DNA from: Polynucleobacter sp. 78F-HAINBA | GTDB lineage: Bacteria; Pseudomonadota; Gammaproteobacteria; Burkholderiales; Burkholderiaceae | Direction of reading: 5' to 3' | DNA length: 64,000 bases | NCBI RefSeq assembly: GCF_018882325.1 | Contig: NZ_JACVOQ010000001.1 | Coordinates: 186,001-250,000 of the forward strand | Shown here: piece by piece, positions 7,734-15,087 of the stretch | How positions within the stretch are numbered: position 1 is the stretch's first letter | Layout: every line of letters begins with the position of its first letter | Translations under genes and position numbers: made by a program | Notes under the pieces: model-generated | Databases searched by the model: none | Seen by the model: the letters and a program-made list of their open reading frames with translations, nothing else | Told to the model about the DNA's origin: nothing

Positions 7734-9116
7734 ATGAAACTTCTCGATATAAAACCATTTGCAGCCGCTGCTATGGCGTTGCTAGCCATTTCATCCAATT
7801 CGGCTATGGCAACAAGCTTAATGGACGTGTGGCATGAGGCACAAAATAGAGACCCGGATTTCATTGCTAGTCGCTATGAGCAGATGGCCGGGGAGAAGAG
7901 GCGTGATCAGGGAACTTCCTTATGGCTTCCAAGCATCAACTTAACCGCTCTCACCGGAAGCATGAGCTACAACACCTCAACTACTGGCGCGCAATTCTAT
8001 GCACCAGGCATGGGCACTTTTAATGGGGCCAATTTCAATACCTCAGTTAATAATGGTTTCGTTAACCGATATACCGTCGGCGCTACCCAATCAATTTATA
8101 ACCGCGAGCGCCTCGCCCAAAGCCGACAGCTCAATCTCTCAGCCGATGCCTCCAATCTTGGTGCTCAAGTAGCGAACCAAAATCTGATCTTGTTGGTTGC
8201 CGAACGCTATTTCGATGTCCTTAGTGCCGAAGAGTCTGTTAGATTGGTCAAAAAACAAGAAGCAGCAATTGCCAATACGCGCCAACAAATTGAGAAGCGC
8301 TTTAGGCTTGGCGATGCCAGTCAAACTGATATGCAAGAAGCAAACGAGAGATTGGACACGGTAAAAGTACGCGCTCTAGATGCAAGCAATAATCTTGCAG
8401 TCAAAAAACTTGCCTTACAGGACTTATTCGGGGGCGTAGTTAATATTGAGAAATCAAAAATCAACTTAAATGTTGCGCAACTATCACTTCCAAACCTCGA
8501 AACTCATGTAGGAAAGCTTAAGTCCCAGAATATCCAACTGCAAATGCTTTCAACGCAAGAAAAAGTAGCGAAAGAAGAGGCTGAAAAGTATGGTGCAGCA
8601 GCCTCACCTAAGTTGGATGCGGTTGCACAGTCCTCCAAAGATAACTTAAGTGGATCTGGCAATTTTGGCCCCGCTAGCAATACAGCAACCAATAATTATC
8701 TCGTTGGATTACAGCTTTCAATCCCTCTATATACCGGCGGCTACCGCACGGCTAAGCAAGAAGAGTTATTGCTTTTAGTTGAAAAAACTAAAGCCGAGTA
8801 CAACCAGTCTGAGCAGAATCTAGAGAGGACCTTAAGATCAGTTTGGTATTCACTCAATAGCGCAAAGGATAAGCTGACGGCATTATCAAGCGCCCAAAAG
8901 ACTGGGGAAGCAAGGTTAAGCTCTACTCGGGTCGGGTATTCGAATGGCTCTCGCACCACGATGGAACTTTTGGGAGCTGAAAGCGACCTCATTGCCAATG
9001 ACTATGCGCTTTATATGGAAAAAGTGAACTATCTTCTTAATCGATTACGTCTAGCTGCGCTTACGGGTGAAATCTCAGAGCAGGATCTTTCAATGGTAAA
9101 TGCATACCTTAATTGA
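7734..9116 (+). CDS. TolC-family outer-membrane channel
   Basis: 460 aa. A signal peptide covers residues 1-26 (AAAAMALLAISSNSAMA), followed by LMDVWHEAQNRDPDFIASRY, the usual start of mature TolC-like proteins, and the two repeated coiled-coil segments of the family (about 140-240 and 340-440). LQLSIPLYTGG is the characteristic strand before the second coiled coil. It should form the trimeric exit duct for the RND permease upstream. Full length. Cotranscribed with DUF2892, 15 nt apart. Confidence 0.92.
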   Translation: MKLLDIKPFAAAAMALLAISSNSAMATSLMDVWHEAQNRDPDFIASRYEQMAGEKRRDQGTSLWLPSINLTALTGSMSYNTSTTGAQFYAPGMGTFNGANFNTSVNNGFVNRYTVGATQSIYNRERLAQSRQLNLSADASNLGAQVANQNLILLVAERYFDVLSAEESVRLVKKQEAAIANTRQQIEKRFRLGDASQTDMQEANERLDTVKVRALDASNNLAVKKLALQDLFGGVVNIEKSKINLNVAQLSLPNLETHVGKLKSQNIQLQMLSTQEKVAKEEAEKYGAAASPKLDAVAQSSKDNLSGSGNFGPASNTATNNYLVGLQLSIPLYTGGYRTAKQEELLLLVEKTKAEYNQSEQNLERTLRSVWYSLNSAKDKLTALSSAQKTGEARLSSTRVGYSNGSRTTMELLGAESDLIANDYALYMEKVNYLLNRLRLAALTGEISEQDLSMVNAYLN

Positions 9117-9153
9117 TCCAACAAGGCAAACTTAAAAGAACGAAGGAAATCAG

Positions 9154-9828
9154 ATGAGGCATTTAGAAGCTAAAAAAATGTGGGATGAGCGCTTTAATAG
9201 CGAAGACTTTCTATTCGGAACTGAAGCAAACACATTTTTACAAGAGATGGCCCCAAAGCACCTCAAAGAAAATGCCCGAATTTTGTGTATTGCAGATGGC
9301 GAAGGCAGAAACTCTACTTGGCTAGCCCAGCAGAATCACCAAGTTGATGCGTTTGACTTTTCTGATATTGCAATTGAGAAAGCAAAAAAGTTTGCGAGCA
9401 GTAAAAATGTAGAGGTCAATTACGTTGTATCTGATTGCGAGTCAATCAATTGGGAGGCGGGCGATTACGATGCAATCATTGCGATATTCATTCAATTCTC
9501 AAACCCCAAAGAACGCTCACGATTATTTAAAGATATGCTACTAGCATTAAAGCCGGGCGGCGTCTTAATCCTGCAGGGTTACACACCCAAGCAATTGGAA
9601 TATAAAACCGGTGGGCCAAGTCAGATTGAAAATTTGTACACAGAACGAATGATAAATATTTTGCTTAAGAATACAAAAATTGAAGTCTTAAAAAGCTATG
9701 AAGCAGAATTAAGTGAGGGAAAAGCACATTCTGGAACATCAGCACTAATTGGGGTGGTGGCAATTAAGAAGCCAGTATCGATATGGCAGTTCGCCCTATC
9801 AGCAATTATGATGCCGATGTTTTCATAA
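9154..9828 (+). CDS. SAM-dependent methyltransferase (TehB/thiol type)
   Basis: 224 aa class I methyltransferase. The SAM-binding glycine-rich loop is seen as ILCIADGEGRNSTWLA (residues about 44-59) and the acidic residue after beta-2 as VDAFDFSD. The KMWDERF start and EANTFL segment resemble TehB-like enzymes and thiopurine/thiol S-methyltransferases. It lies 37 nt after the TolC-type gene, with an AAGGAA Shine-Dalgarno 7 nt before ATG, so it is probably the last gene of the efflux operon. A sensible role is methylating a toxic thiol, sulfide or metalloid before export; this is inferred from context only. Confidence 0.75.
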   Translation: MRHLEAKKMWDERFNSEDFLFGTEANTFLQEMAPKHLKENARILCIADGEGRNSTWLAQQNHQVDAFDFSDIAIEKAKKFASSKNVEVNYVVSDCESINWEAGDYDAIIAIFIQFSNPKERSRLFKDMLLALKPGGVLILQGYTPKQLEYKTGGPSQIENLYTERMINILLKNTKIEVLKSYEAELSEGKAHSGTSALIGVVAIKKPVSIWQFALSAIMMPMFS

Positions 9829-9907
9829 TCAGCAGTGAATTATTTTCCAACCATTACAAGAATGGCCTTTAGCGTCAGCGCCATTACTTAAGGTAACGCT
9901 CAAAATT

Positions 9908-9936
9908 TGGTGTCCGGCCCACAGACTCGAACTATG
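9908..9936 (-). other. tRNA 3'-end-like fragment
   Basis: On the minus strand a T-arm-like hairpin (stem CATAG/CTGTG, loop TTCGAGT, 9920-9936) is followed by GGCCGGAC, A and CCA (9919 down to 9908). There are 8 rather than 7 nt between stem and discriminator, so it is not a normal tRNA end. It may be the scar of another integration event. The rest of 9829-10026 has no recognisable gene. Confidence 0.3.
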
Positions 9937-10026
9937 CGTCATTATGCAATCGCACACTCAATCGCACAGTTACTTTTTAGCCGTATAGACCATTGATTTA
10001 TATCGGTTTTAAAAGCGCCACAACTT

Positions 10027-10105
10027 CTTTTAATCCGTTGGTCGCGAGTTCGAATCTCGCCCGACCCACCAAGCAATACTAAGCCTCGCTTTTGCGGGGC
10101 TTTTT
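10027..10105 (+). repeat. Direct repeat 2: tRNA-Lys(TTT) 3' part plus terminator (att-like)
   Basis: Positions 10035-10105 are identical to 1449-1519. This copy extends 8 nt further 5' and begins in the anticodon loop (CTTTTAA, anticodon TTT), which identifies the source as tRNA-Lys. The 5' half of the tRNA is absent and the preceding bases do not pair with the anticodon stem. It continues through CCA into the terminator hairpin at 10082-10101 and its T-run. Confidence 0.8.
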
Positions 10106-10201
10106 TATTACTCACATCATTCTTCGAGATAGCTCTTTAAAGCATGTTTTAGGGCTATATTCTGACTATGAAATCAGCCCCAAATCCACTAAAGTAGATC
10201 G

Positions 10202-10399
10202 ATGCCAACTAAGTTTGCTACCCAATCTCAATCCCGCCAATACAACGTTTCCAATGCTGTGGCATCTGCTCGGATTGAAGGTATTGTTCCAACTAAGCAG
10301 TTAGAGCAAAACCTTGCTGAATTCGTTGCCGGCAAAAAGAGTATTGCCCAGATATTGGAAGAAACCAAACAACGTTATGTCACGCTACGACGCGGATGA
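10202..10399 (+). CDS. VbhA-like antitoxin, solitary copy (65 aa)
   Basis: 71 percent identical (46 of 65) to the protein at 533, with the same SARIEG inhibitory-helix motif at residues 22-27 and the same KSIxQILEETKQRY C-terminal helix. No kinase or Fic gene follows; the next gene is on the other strand. The 12 bp before the start (CACTAAA, then GTAGATC) resemble those before the first copy, and again no Shine-Dalgarno is seen. It may be an anti-addiction antitoxin or the leftover of a lost cassette. It begins 97 bp to the right of direct repeat 2. Confidence 0.65.
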   Translation: MPTKFATQSQSRQYNVSNAVASARIEGIVPTKQLEQNLAEFVAGKKSIAQILEETKQRYVTLRRG

Positions 10400-10500
10400 C
10401 ACTTACTGCTACCTAGGTACAGACGTACTTTGAAAATTTGCAGATTATCAAGTAAGCCGAAAATGATGGACGGGCAAAATCATTCTCATCAGGCTAAACA

Positions 10501-11112
10501 TTAATCAAGCCAAGTTGGGTGTTTATCCATCACCGAGTTAAATAAGTCTGACTCCAGATGTTGATTGAGCCATGCATTGATTGAGGTAAATGGCAGCTCT
10601 TCAAACCGCTTCGGATTGACTGCAGCAAATTGTCTTATAAACGGAAAAATAGCCACATCTACCCAAGATATTTTATTGCCTAGTAAATAATTACTAGATT
10701 GAAGAGCACTCTCCATGGGCTTCAGCATGAGGTCTATGGCGCTATTCAGCACATGTCCTTCGTTTAGATCTGGAAACCGATTAGGGTATTTATATTGATC
10801 TAGCAGCACCTTAAATGGGCCATCGTTTTTCTCAATCCAAGCTTGAGAGACCACGTTATCGACCTGCTTCCAACCATCTGGATCAGACCTGCCTAAGGCC
10901 CAATGCATGATATCCAGACTCTGGTCCAAAATAATTCCATCGACACAGAGGACTGGAACAGTACCTTTGGGTGAAACAAGCAACATAGATTGAGGCTTGT
11001 TTCTGAAATCGATCTCACGATGCTCAACCTGAATGTCGGCATACTTTAATGCCATGCGAGCACGCATGGCATAAGGGCATCGTCGGTAAGAATACAAAAC
11101 TGGGGTCATCAA
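10501..11112 (-). CDS. Glutathione S-transferase family protein
   Basis: 203 aa. The thioredoxin-like N-terminal domain begins VLYSYRRCPYAMRARMAL, with CPYAMR at the glutathione-binding position and the conserved cis-proline segment GTVPVL, then an all-helical C-terminal domain. Probably conjugates glutathione to electrophiles or acts as a glutaredoxin-like reductase; the substrate is unknown. It is the first likely core-genome gene right of the island and is divergent from ahpC, so both may respond to oxidative stress. Confidence 0.88.
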   Translation of the reverse strand: MMTPVLYSYRRCPYAMRARMALKYADIQVEHREIDFRNKPQSMLLVSPKGTVPVLCVDGIILDQSLDIMHWALGRSDPDGWKQVDNVVSQAWIEKNDGPFKVLLDQYKYPNRFPDLNEGHVLNSAIDLMLKPMESALQSSNYLLGNKISWVDVAIFPFIRQFAAVNPKRFEELPFTSINAWLNQHLESDLFNSVMDKHPTWLD

Positions 11113-11336
11113 GACAGTTTATAACGGGCTCCCTGATATCTGATAACTGGAACCTCAAGCAAATCATGGCCATCTAAACCCTCAATTGCAGCTTGAATTT
11201 AGCATCAACTAGGCATCTGCTAATTATCTAATAAATAGATCATTAATATCTAAATTATTCATTATGCAAATAAATAAATAGTCTCTAGAATGAGTCCTGT
11301 TGTGAATCAACTATTTCATTTTTTCAGGAGAACCCT
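11113..11336. promoter_or_regulatory. Divergent promoter region between GST and ahpC
   Basis: 224 bp, strongly AT-rich near ahpC. ATCTA at 11226-11230, TAGAT at 11236-11240 and ATCTA at 11248-11252 are spaced about one helical turn apart, as expected for a dimeric regulator. OxyR is the usual activator of ahpC, but the spacing does not match the classical ATAG-N7-CTAT pattern, so the regulator is uncertain. A TCAGGAG Shine-Dalgarno precedes the ahpC ATG. Confidence 0.4.
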
Positions 11337-11900
11337 ATGTCATTAATCAACACACCAGTAATCCCATTCAAAACCCAGGCTTTCCATAATGGTAAGTTTG
11401 TCACTGTTTCCGACGAGTCTCTCAAAGGCAAATGGTCTGTATTAATTTTTATGCCAGCAGCATTCACATTCAACTGCCCAACAGAAATTGAAGATGCAGC
11501 TGATAACTATGCTGAGTTCCAAAAGATGGGTGCAGAGGTATACATCGTCACTACAGATACCCATTTCTCACACAAAGTATGGCACGAGACTTCACCTGCA
11601 GTAGGTAAAGCAAAGTTCCCATTGGTTGGCGATCCAACACACACATTGACACGTGGTTTTGATGTGCATATTGATGAAGAAGGCCTTGCATTGCGCGGCA
11701 CATTTATCATCAATCCAGAAGGCGTTATCAAAACAGCTGAAATTCACTCTAACGAAATCGCTCGTGACATCTCTGAGACATTGCGCAAGCTCAAAGCAGC
11801 TCAATACACAGCCGCTCACCCAGGTGAAGTTTGCCCAGCCAAATGGAAAGAAGGCGCAGCAACATTGACTCCATCTTTAGACCTCGTAGGCAAGATCTAA
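11337..11900 (+). CDS. ahpC: Alkyl hydroperoxide reductase subunit C (peroxiredoxin)
   Basis: 187 aa 2-Cys peroxiredoxin. The peroxidatic cysteine is C47 in FTFNCPTEIED and the resolving cysteine C166 in GEVCPAKW, the standard AhpC positions. It reduces hydrogen peroxide, organic peroxides and peroxynitrite in the cytoplasm and is re-reduced by AhpF, encoded 120 bp downstream. Full length. The start is fixed by a strong Shine-Dalgarno. Overlapping hairpins between ahpC and ahpF probably set the ratio of the two products. Confidence 0.97.
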   Translation: MSLINTPVIPFKTQAFHNGKFVTVSDESLKGKWSVLIFMPAAFTFNCPTEIEDAADNYAEFQKMGAEVYIVTTDTHFSHKVWHETSPAVGKAKFPLVGDPTHTLTRGFDVHIDEEGLALRGTFIINPEGVIKTAEIHSNEIARDISETLRKLKAAQYTAAHPGEVCPAKWKEGAATLTPSLDLVGKI

Positions 11901-11930
11901 TCAAAGTCAGTACATCGCATTAGCAATCCA

Positions 11931-11992
11931 TAGACTCTCTTCGGAGAGTCTATTGGGCAGGATGAGCAGTAGCAGCCCTGCCCAATAGACTC
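11931..11992 (+). promoter_or_regulatory. Two mutually exclusive hairpins between ahpC and ahpF
   Basis: Hairpin 1: TAGACTCTC, TTCG tetraloop, GAGAGTCTA (11931-11952), a very stable UUCG hairpin. Hairpin 2: a perfect 16-bp stem joining 11946-11961 to 11977-11992 (GAGTCTATTGGGCAGG and its complement) around a 15-nt loop. The 3' arm of hairpin 1 overlaps the 5' arm of hairpin 2, so they cannot both form. No U-run follows, so this looks like an mRNA processing or stability element, or an attenuator-like switch, rather than a plain terminator. Confidence 0.65.
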
Positions 11993-12020
11993 ATCAAGAT
12001 TCAATATCAAGGAATACACC

Positions 12021-13565
12021 ATGTTAGATACCAACATTAAGGCCCAACTCAAGACCTATTTTGAAAAAATTGAGAGCCCCATTGTTTTGGAGGCTACTTT
12101 AGATGACAGCCCTCAGTCGGCTCAGATGTTGGAGCTTTTAAATGAGGTTGCCGAACAATCTGCCAAGATCACAGTACAGACTTCTGGCAGCAGCAAAAAC
12201 ATTCCGAGCTTTACTGTTGCCAAAGCTAATGAAGTTGCCCGCATTGCATTCTCAGGCCTGCCAATGGGTCATGAGATGACTTCTTTCATCTTAGCAATCT
12301 TGCAAAGCAGTGGTTACCCACCAAAAGTGGAGCAAGATGTGATCGAAAGTATTAAGGGTTTAGAGGGTAAGAAGCGTTTTCAGACATTCATCTCTTTGTC
12401 TTGCCACAACTGCCCAGATGTCGTTCAGGCCTTGAATCTCATGGCTGCACTGAATCCTGAAATCGAACATGAAATGATTGATGGCGCCCTCTTCCAGGGC
12501 TTGGTAGATCAATATCAAATCATGGCAGTGCCTACAGTGATTCTGAATGGTGAAGTGTTTGGACAAGGCCGGATGAGCGTTGAAGAAATTGCCGCCAAAT
12601 TGGATACCAACTCTTCAGTCCGTGATGCAGAAAAATTGAGTGGTAAGGCTGCTTATGACTCCCTCATCATTGGTGGTGGTCCAGCAGGCGCCTCAGCAGC
12701 GATCTATTCCGCTCGTAAAGGCATTAGAACTGGTGTAGTAGCCCAGAAATTCGGCGGCCAAGTTGCAGATACTGTTGGCATTGAAAACTTCATTTCTGTT
12801 AAAGAAACTGAAGGGCCTAAATTAGTGATGGCTCTTGAGCAGCACGTGAAGGAATACGAAGTCGATTTAATGAATCTACAAACTGCCAAGAACTTAAGCA
12901 AGACTGGCGATGAAATTGCCATCACCTTAGAGAATGGCGCAGTTCTGAAAAGCAAGACCGTTATTTTGAGTACTGGCGCACGCTGGCGTGAAATGAATGT
13001 ACCGGGCGAGCAAGAATATCGCGGTAAAGGCGTGGCTTACTGCCCGCACTGTGACGGACCCCTTTACAAAGGAAAACGTGTAGCAGTGATCGGCGGAGGA
13101 AACTCTGGGGTTGAGGCTGCCATTGATTTGGCAGGAATTGTGAGTCATGTCACATTGGTTGAATTCGATACCAAGCTACGTGCCGATGCAGTCTTGCAAA
13201 AGAAATTAAATAGCATGTCTAACGTAACCATCATTACCAACGCTTTGAGTAAAGAAGTTTTGGGTGCTGATGGCAAAGTAACCACCCTGAGATATGAAGA
13301 TCGCGCCAATAATCAAATGCATGACATTGCGCTTGAGGGTATCTTTGTGCAAATTGGTCTATTGCCAAATACCGATTGGCTCAAAGGCGTGATTGATTTA
13401 TCCCCTCGCGGCGAGGTCATTATTGACGCTAAAGGAGAAACATCTATGCCTGGTGTATTTGCTGCAGGAGATTGCACCACCGTACCTTACAAGCAAATCA
13501 TTATTGCTATGGGTGAAGGCGCAAAAGCCTCCCTCTCAGCATTTGATTACTTGATTCGGTCATAA
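12021..13565 (+). CDS. ahpF: Alkyl hydroperoxide reductase subunit F
   Basis: 514 aa flavoprotein disulfide reductase that passes electrons from NADH to AhpC. The N-terminal part has tandem thioredoxin-like folds with CHNC (C128/C131), followed by the FAD-binding motif GGGPAG (about 218), the redox pair in CPHCDG (about 340-343), the NAD-binding GGGNSG and the FAD-binding VFAAGDCTT near the C-terminus. All motifs are intact and the length is as in E. coli (521 aa). Shine-Dalgarno AAGGAA precedes the ATG. The terminator downstream is interrupted by an insertion sequence. Confidence 0.97.
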   Translation: MLDTNIKAQLKTYFEKIESPIVLEATLDDSPQSAQMLELLNEVAEQSAKITVQTSGSSKNIPSFTVAKANEVARIAFSGLPMGHEMTSFILAILQSSGYPPKVEQDVIESIKGLEGKKRFQTFISLSCHNCPDVVQALNLMAALNPEIEHEMIDGALFQGLVDQYQIMAVPTVILNGEVFGQGRMSVEEIAAKLDTNSSVRDAEKLSGKAAYDSLIIGGGPAGASAAIYSARKGIRTGVVAQKFGGQVADTVGIENFISVKETEGPKLVMALEQHVKEYEVDLMNLQTAKNLSKTGDEIAITLENGAVLKSKTVILSTGARWREMNVPGEQEYRGKGVAYCPHCDGPLYKGKRVAVIGGGNSGVEAAIDLAGIVSHVTLVEFDTKLRADAVLQKKLNSMSNVTIITNALSKEVLGADGKVTTLRYEDRANNQMHDIALEGIFVQIGLLPNTDWLKGVIDLSPRGEVIIDAKGETSMPGVFAAGDCTTVPYKQIIIAMGEGAKASLSAFDYLIRS

Positions 13566-13591
13566 CCCTTCTTAGTAAGATCTGAATGTAG

Positions 13592-13600
13592 AAAAGCCCC
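13592..13600 (+). terminator. Left arm of a terminator split by the IS3-family element
   Basis: AAAAGCCCC at 13592-13600 is complementary to GGGGCTTT at 15057-15064, which is followed by a T-rich stretch. Joined together they would form a bidirectional terminator between ahpF and the convergent dehydrogenase gene. The 1445-bp IS3-family element sits in what would be the loop. Confidence 0.6.
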
Positions 13601-13636
13601 GAATTTGAACTGACCCACAAAAGTTGGACAGTTTGA

Positions 13637-14422
13637 TTAGGTTACCAGAAGGGATTGAGTTCGGTATTGCACCGGGCTCAATCCCTTTAGTTTTTGCTTG
13701 ATCCGATCATGGTTGTAGTAGTGGATATATTCCTTTAACTCAGTTTTAAATGTTTGGACATCATCAAACTTCTTTTGGTAGAAGAACTCTGTTTTCATGA
13801 TCCCAAACCAGTTTTCCATGACGGCGTTATCTAAGCAGTTACCTTTTCTTGACATGCTCTGCGCAACACCCTTTTGCTTGAGCGCCATTTGGTATGGCGC
13901 GATTCGATAATGCCAACCTTGGTCTGAGTGCAGCATGAGCTTGTCTTTAGGTTGAAGGCGTTTAAAGGCCTTATTCAGCATTTGCATCACCATACTCATT
14001 TGGGGGTGATCAGCGATCTCATAGGAGATGATCTCTTGGTTATACAGATCTAGGACGGGTGAGAGATATATCTTTTTCCCTGCGATATTGAACTGCGTGA
14101 CATCAGTCACCCACTTTTGATTAGGTTCAGTTGCATTGAACTTGCGCTCCAGTAAGTTTGGCGCTGCTTTGCCTTCAGGCCCCTTATAGGATTGATAGCG
14201 CTTAGGGCGAACGGTTGACTTAAGACCGAGCTTACTCATGAGCTTTTGCACCGTCTTAGGGTTGAGATGGCACTTCTCGTGCCCGAGCTCTGTTTGCACC
14301 CGTCGATAGCCATAACGACCCTTGTGGCGATGGTAGATCACGCCAATCCGAGTTTTGACATCCAGATAGGGATCGGTTTTATTGCTTACGCTCAGTTGGT
14401 AGTAATAGACACTTCTAGGCAT
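13637..14422 (-). CDS. IS3-family transposase OrfB (catalytic part)
   Basis: 261 aa as read from ATG 14422, but the reading frame is open further upstream to the slippery site at 14530-14536, so the natural product is an OrfAB fusion made by -1 frameshifting. The integrase core is complete: WVTDVTQF (first Asp), LMLHSDQGWHY (second Asp) and NCLDNAVMENWFGIMKTE (Glu). HTH_21-like segment RYGYRRVQTELG at the N-terminus. Confidence 0.93.
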   Translation of the reverse strand: MPRSVYYYQLSVSNKTDPYLDVKTRIGVIYHRHKGRYGYRRVQTELGHEKCHLNPKTVQKLMSKLGLKSTVRPKRYQSYKGPEGKAAPNLLERKFNATEPNQKWVTDVTQFNIAGKKIYLSPVLDLYNQEIISYEIADHPQMSMVMQMLNKAFKRLQPKDKLMLHSDQGWHYRIAPYQMALKQKGVAQSMSRKGNCLDNAVMENWFGIMKTEFFYQKKFDDVQTFKTELKEYIHYYNHDRIKQKLKGLSPVQYRTQSLLVT

Positions 14423-14463
14423 ATTGGCAATGCCTAGGATCGTTTGTAAAGGGTATTGCTGCC

Positions 14464-14997
14464 TTAGCTCAGTGACGACTTGGGCTTGCTCTTGCTTGCC
14501 AAGTTCTTTTGCTGTGCTAAGGCCTCGAGCTTTTTTAGATAAGCGTTCTCCACCTCTAAATACTGCGCCTTCAGTAAGAGCTCTTCATGCGTGAGTTGTT
14601 CTGAAGGTTTGGCGAGAAGTGCTTGGATCTCACTGCGCTTTGACATGGGCGGTCGTCCCTGAGGTTTTGATTGCAAGGCTGTAATGCCGCCTTCATTGTA
14701 GAGGCGCTGCCAAACCAAAATGGTACTAGGGGAGGCAATATTAAATTGGGCGGACGTGGATCGTGGGGATGCTTTGTTGGCCCTCATGTGCTCGAGCGCC
14801 AATAGTTTGAACTGTGGGGTGTACTGTTGATAACCCCTCTTTTGCAGGGCAGATACTCCATGTAGCTTATGGGTCAAAACCCATTTGCGGACATCGGTGG
14901 TATTGATGCCGTAATGATTAGCTACCCTCAGGTAGCCTCCACCTCTTAGATAATCATTAACTACTTTTAACTTGAACTGCGCACTGTGTTTGCTCAT
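14464..14997 (-). CDS. IS3-family OrfA (DNA-binding part)
   Basis: 177 aa. Two helix-turn-helix segments (VANHYGINTTDVRKWV; STSAQFNIASPSTILVWQRLY) recognise the element ends. A leucine-rich helix near the C-terminus (LLKAQYLEVENAYLKKLEAL) serves for multimerisation. It overlaps the OrfB frame by the frameshift window and starts at ATG 14997, just inside the right inverted repeat. Confidence 0.9.
   Translation of the reverse strand: MSKHSAQFKLKVVNDYLRGGGYLRVANHYGINTTDVRKWVLTHKLHGVSALQKRGYQQYTPQFKLLALEHMRANKASPRSTSAQFNIASPSTILVWQRLYNEGGITALQSKPQGRPPMSKRSEIQALLAKPSEQLTHEELLLKAQYLEVENAYLKKLEALAQQKNLASKSKPKSSLS
14530..14536 (-). other. A6G programmed -1 frameshift site
   Basis: Minus-strand AAAAAAG within codons CTA AAA AAG of orfA. 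Slipping back one base gives KKARGLSTAKELGKQEQAQ and continues in frame into orfB, yielding the OrfAB transposase. A6G is the known slippery heptamer of IS150-group elements. Confidence 0.75.
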
Positions 14998-15087
14998 GAA
15001 GCTGACCCCTTTTGGTTGGATTGGGTGTCCAACTTTTGTGGGTCAGTTCATTAGTTGGGGCTTTATTCTTTTGGACTACTGAGGCAG

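Larger units (their letters stand above)
1520..10034. mobile_element. Putative genomic island between tRNA-Lys-derived repeats
   Basis: The region between the two 71-bp repeats contains an IS30-type element, a small unknown gene, thioredoxin 2, an ArsR-family repressor and an efflux operon ending with a methyltransferase. The direct repeats in the same orientation, the IS and the non-core gene content fit an integrated island. No integrase lies inside it, so it is either a decayed element or one of several tandem insertions sharing an integrase outside the window. The intact tRNA-Lys gene would be expected to the left of position 1. Confidence 0.5.
13606..15050 (-). mobile_element. IS3-family (IS150-like) insertion sequence
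   Basis: 1445 bp bounded by perfect 25-bp inverted repeats (13606-13630 and 15026-15050) beginning TGAACTGACCCAC. It carries orfA and orfB in two frames with an A6G slippery stretch, the IS150-group arrangement. I could not find a clean 3-4 bp target duplication. The identical ends and intact genes point to a recent insertion. Confidence 0.92.

Noticed and set aside
11226..11252. Classical OxyR site before ahpC
   Set aside because: ATCTA/TAGAT elements are present but the spacing does not fit the ATAG-N7-CTAT tandem; kept only as a weak regulatory note.
13603..15053. Target-site duplication of the IS3-family element
   Set aside because: Flanking trinucleotides (ATT and TTA) do not match; no clean duplication could be defined.
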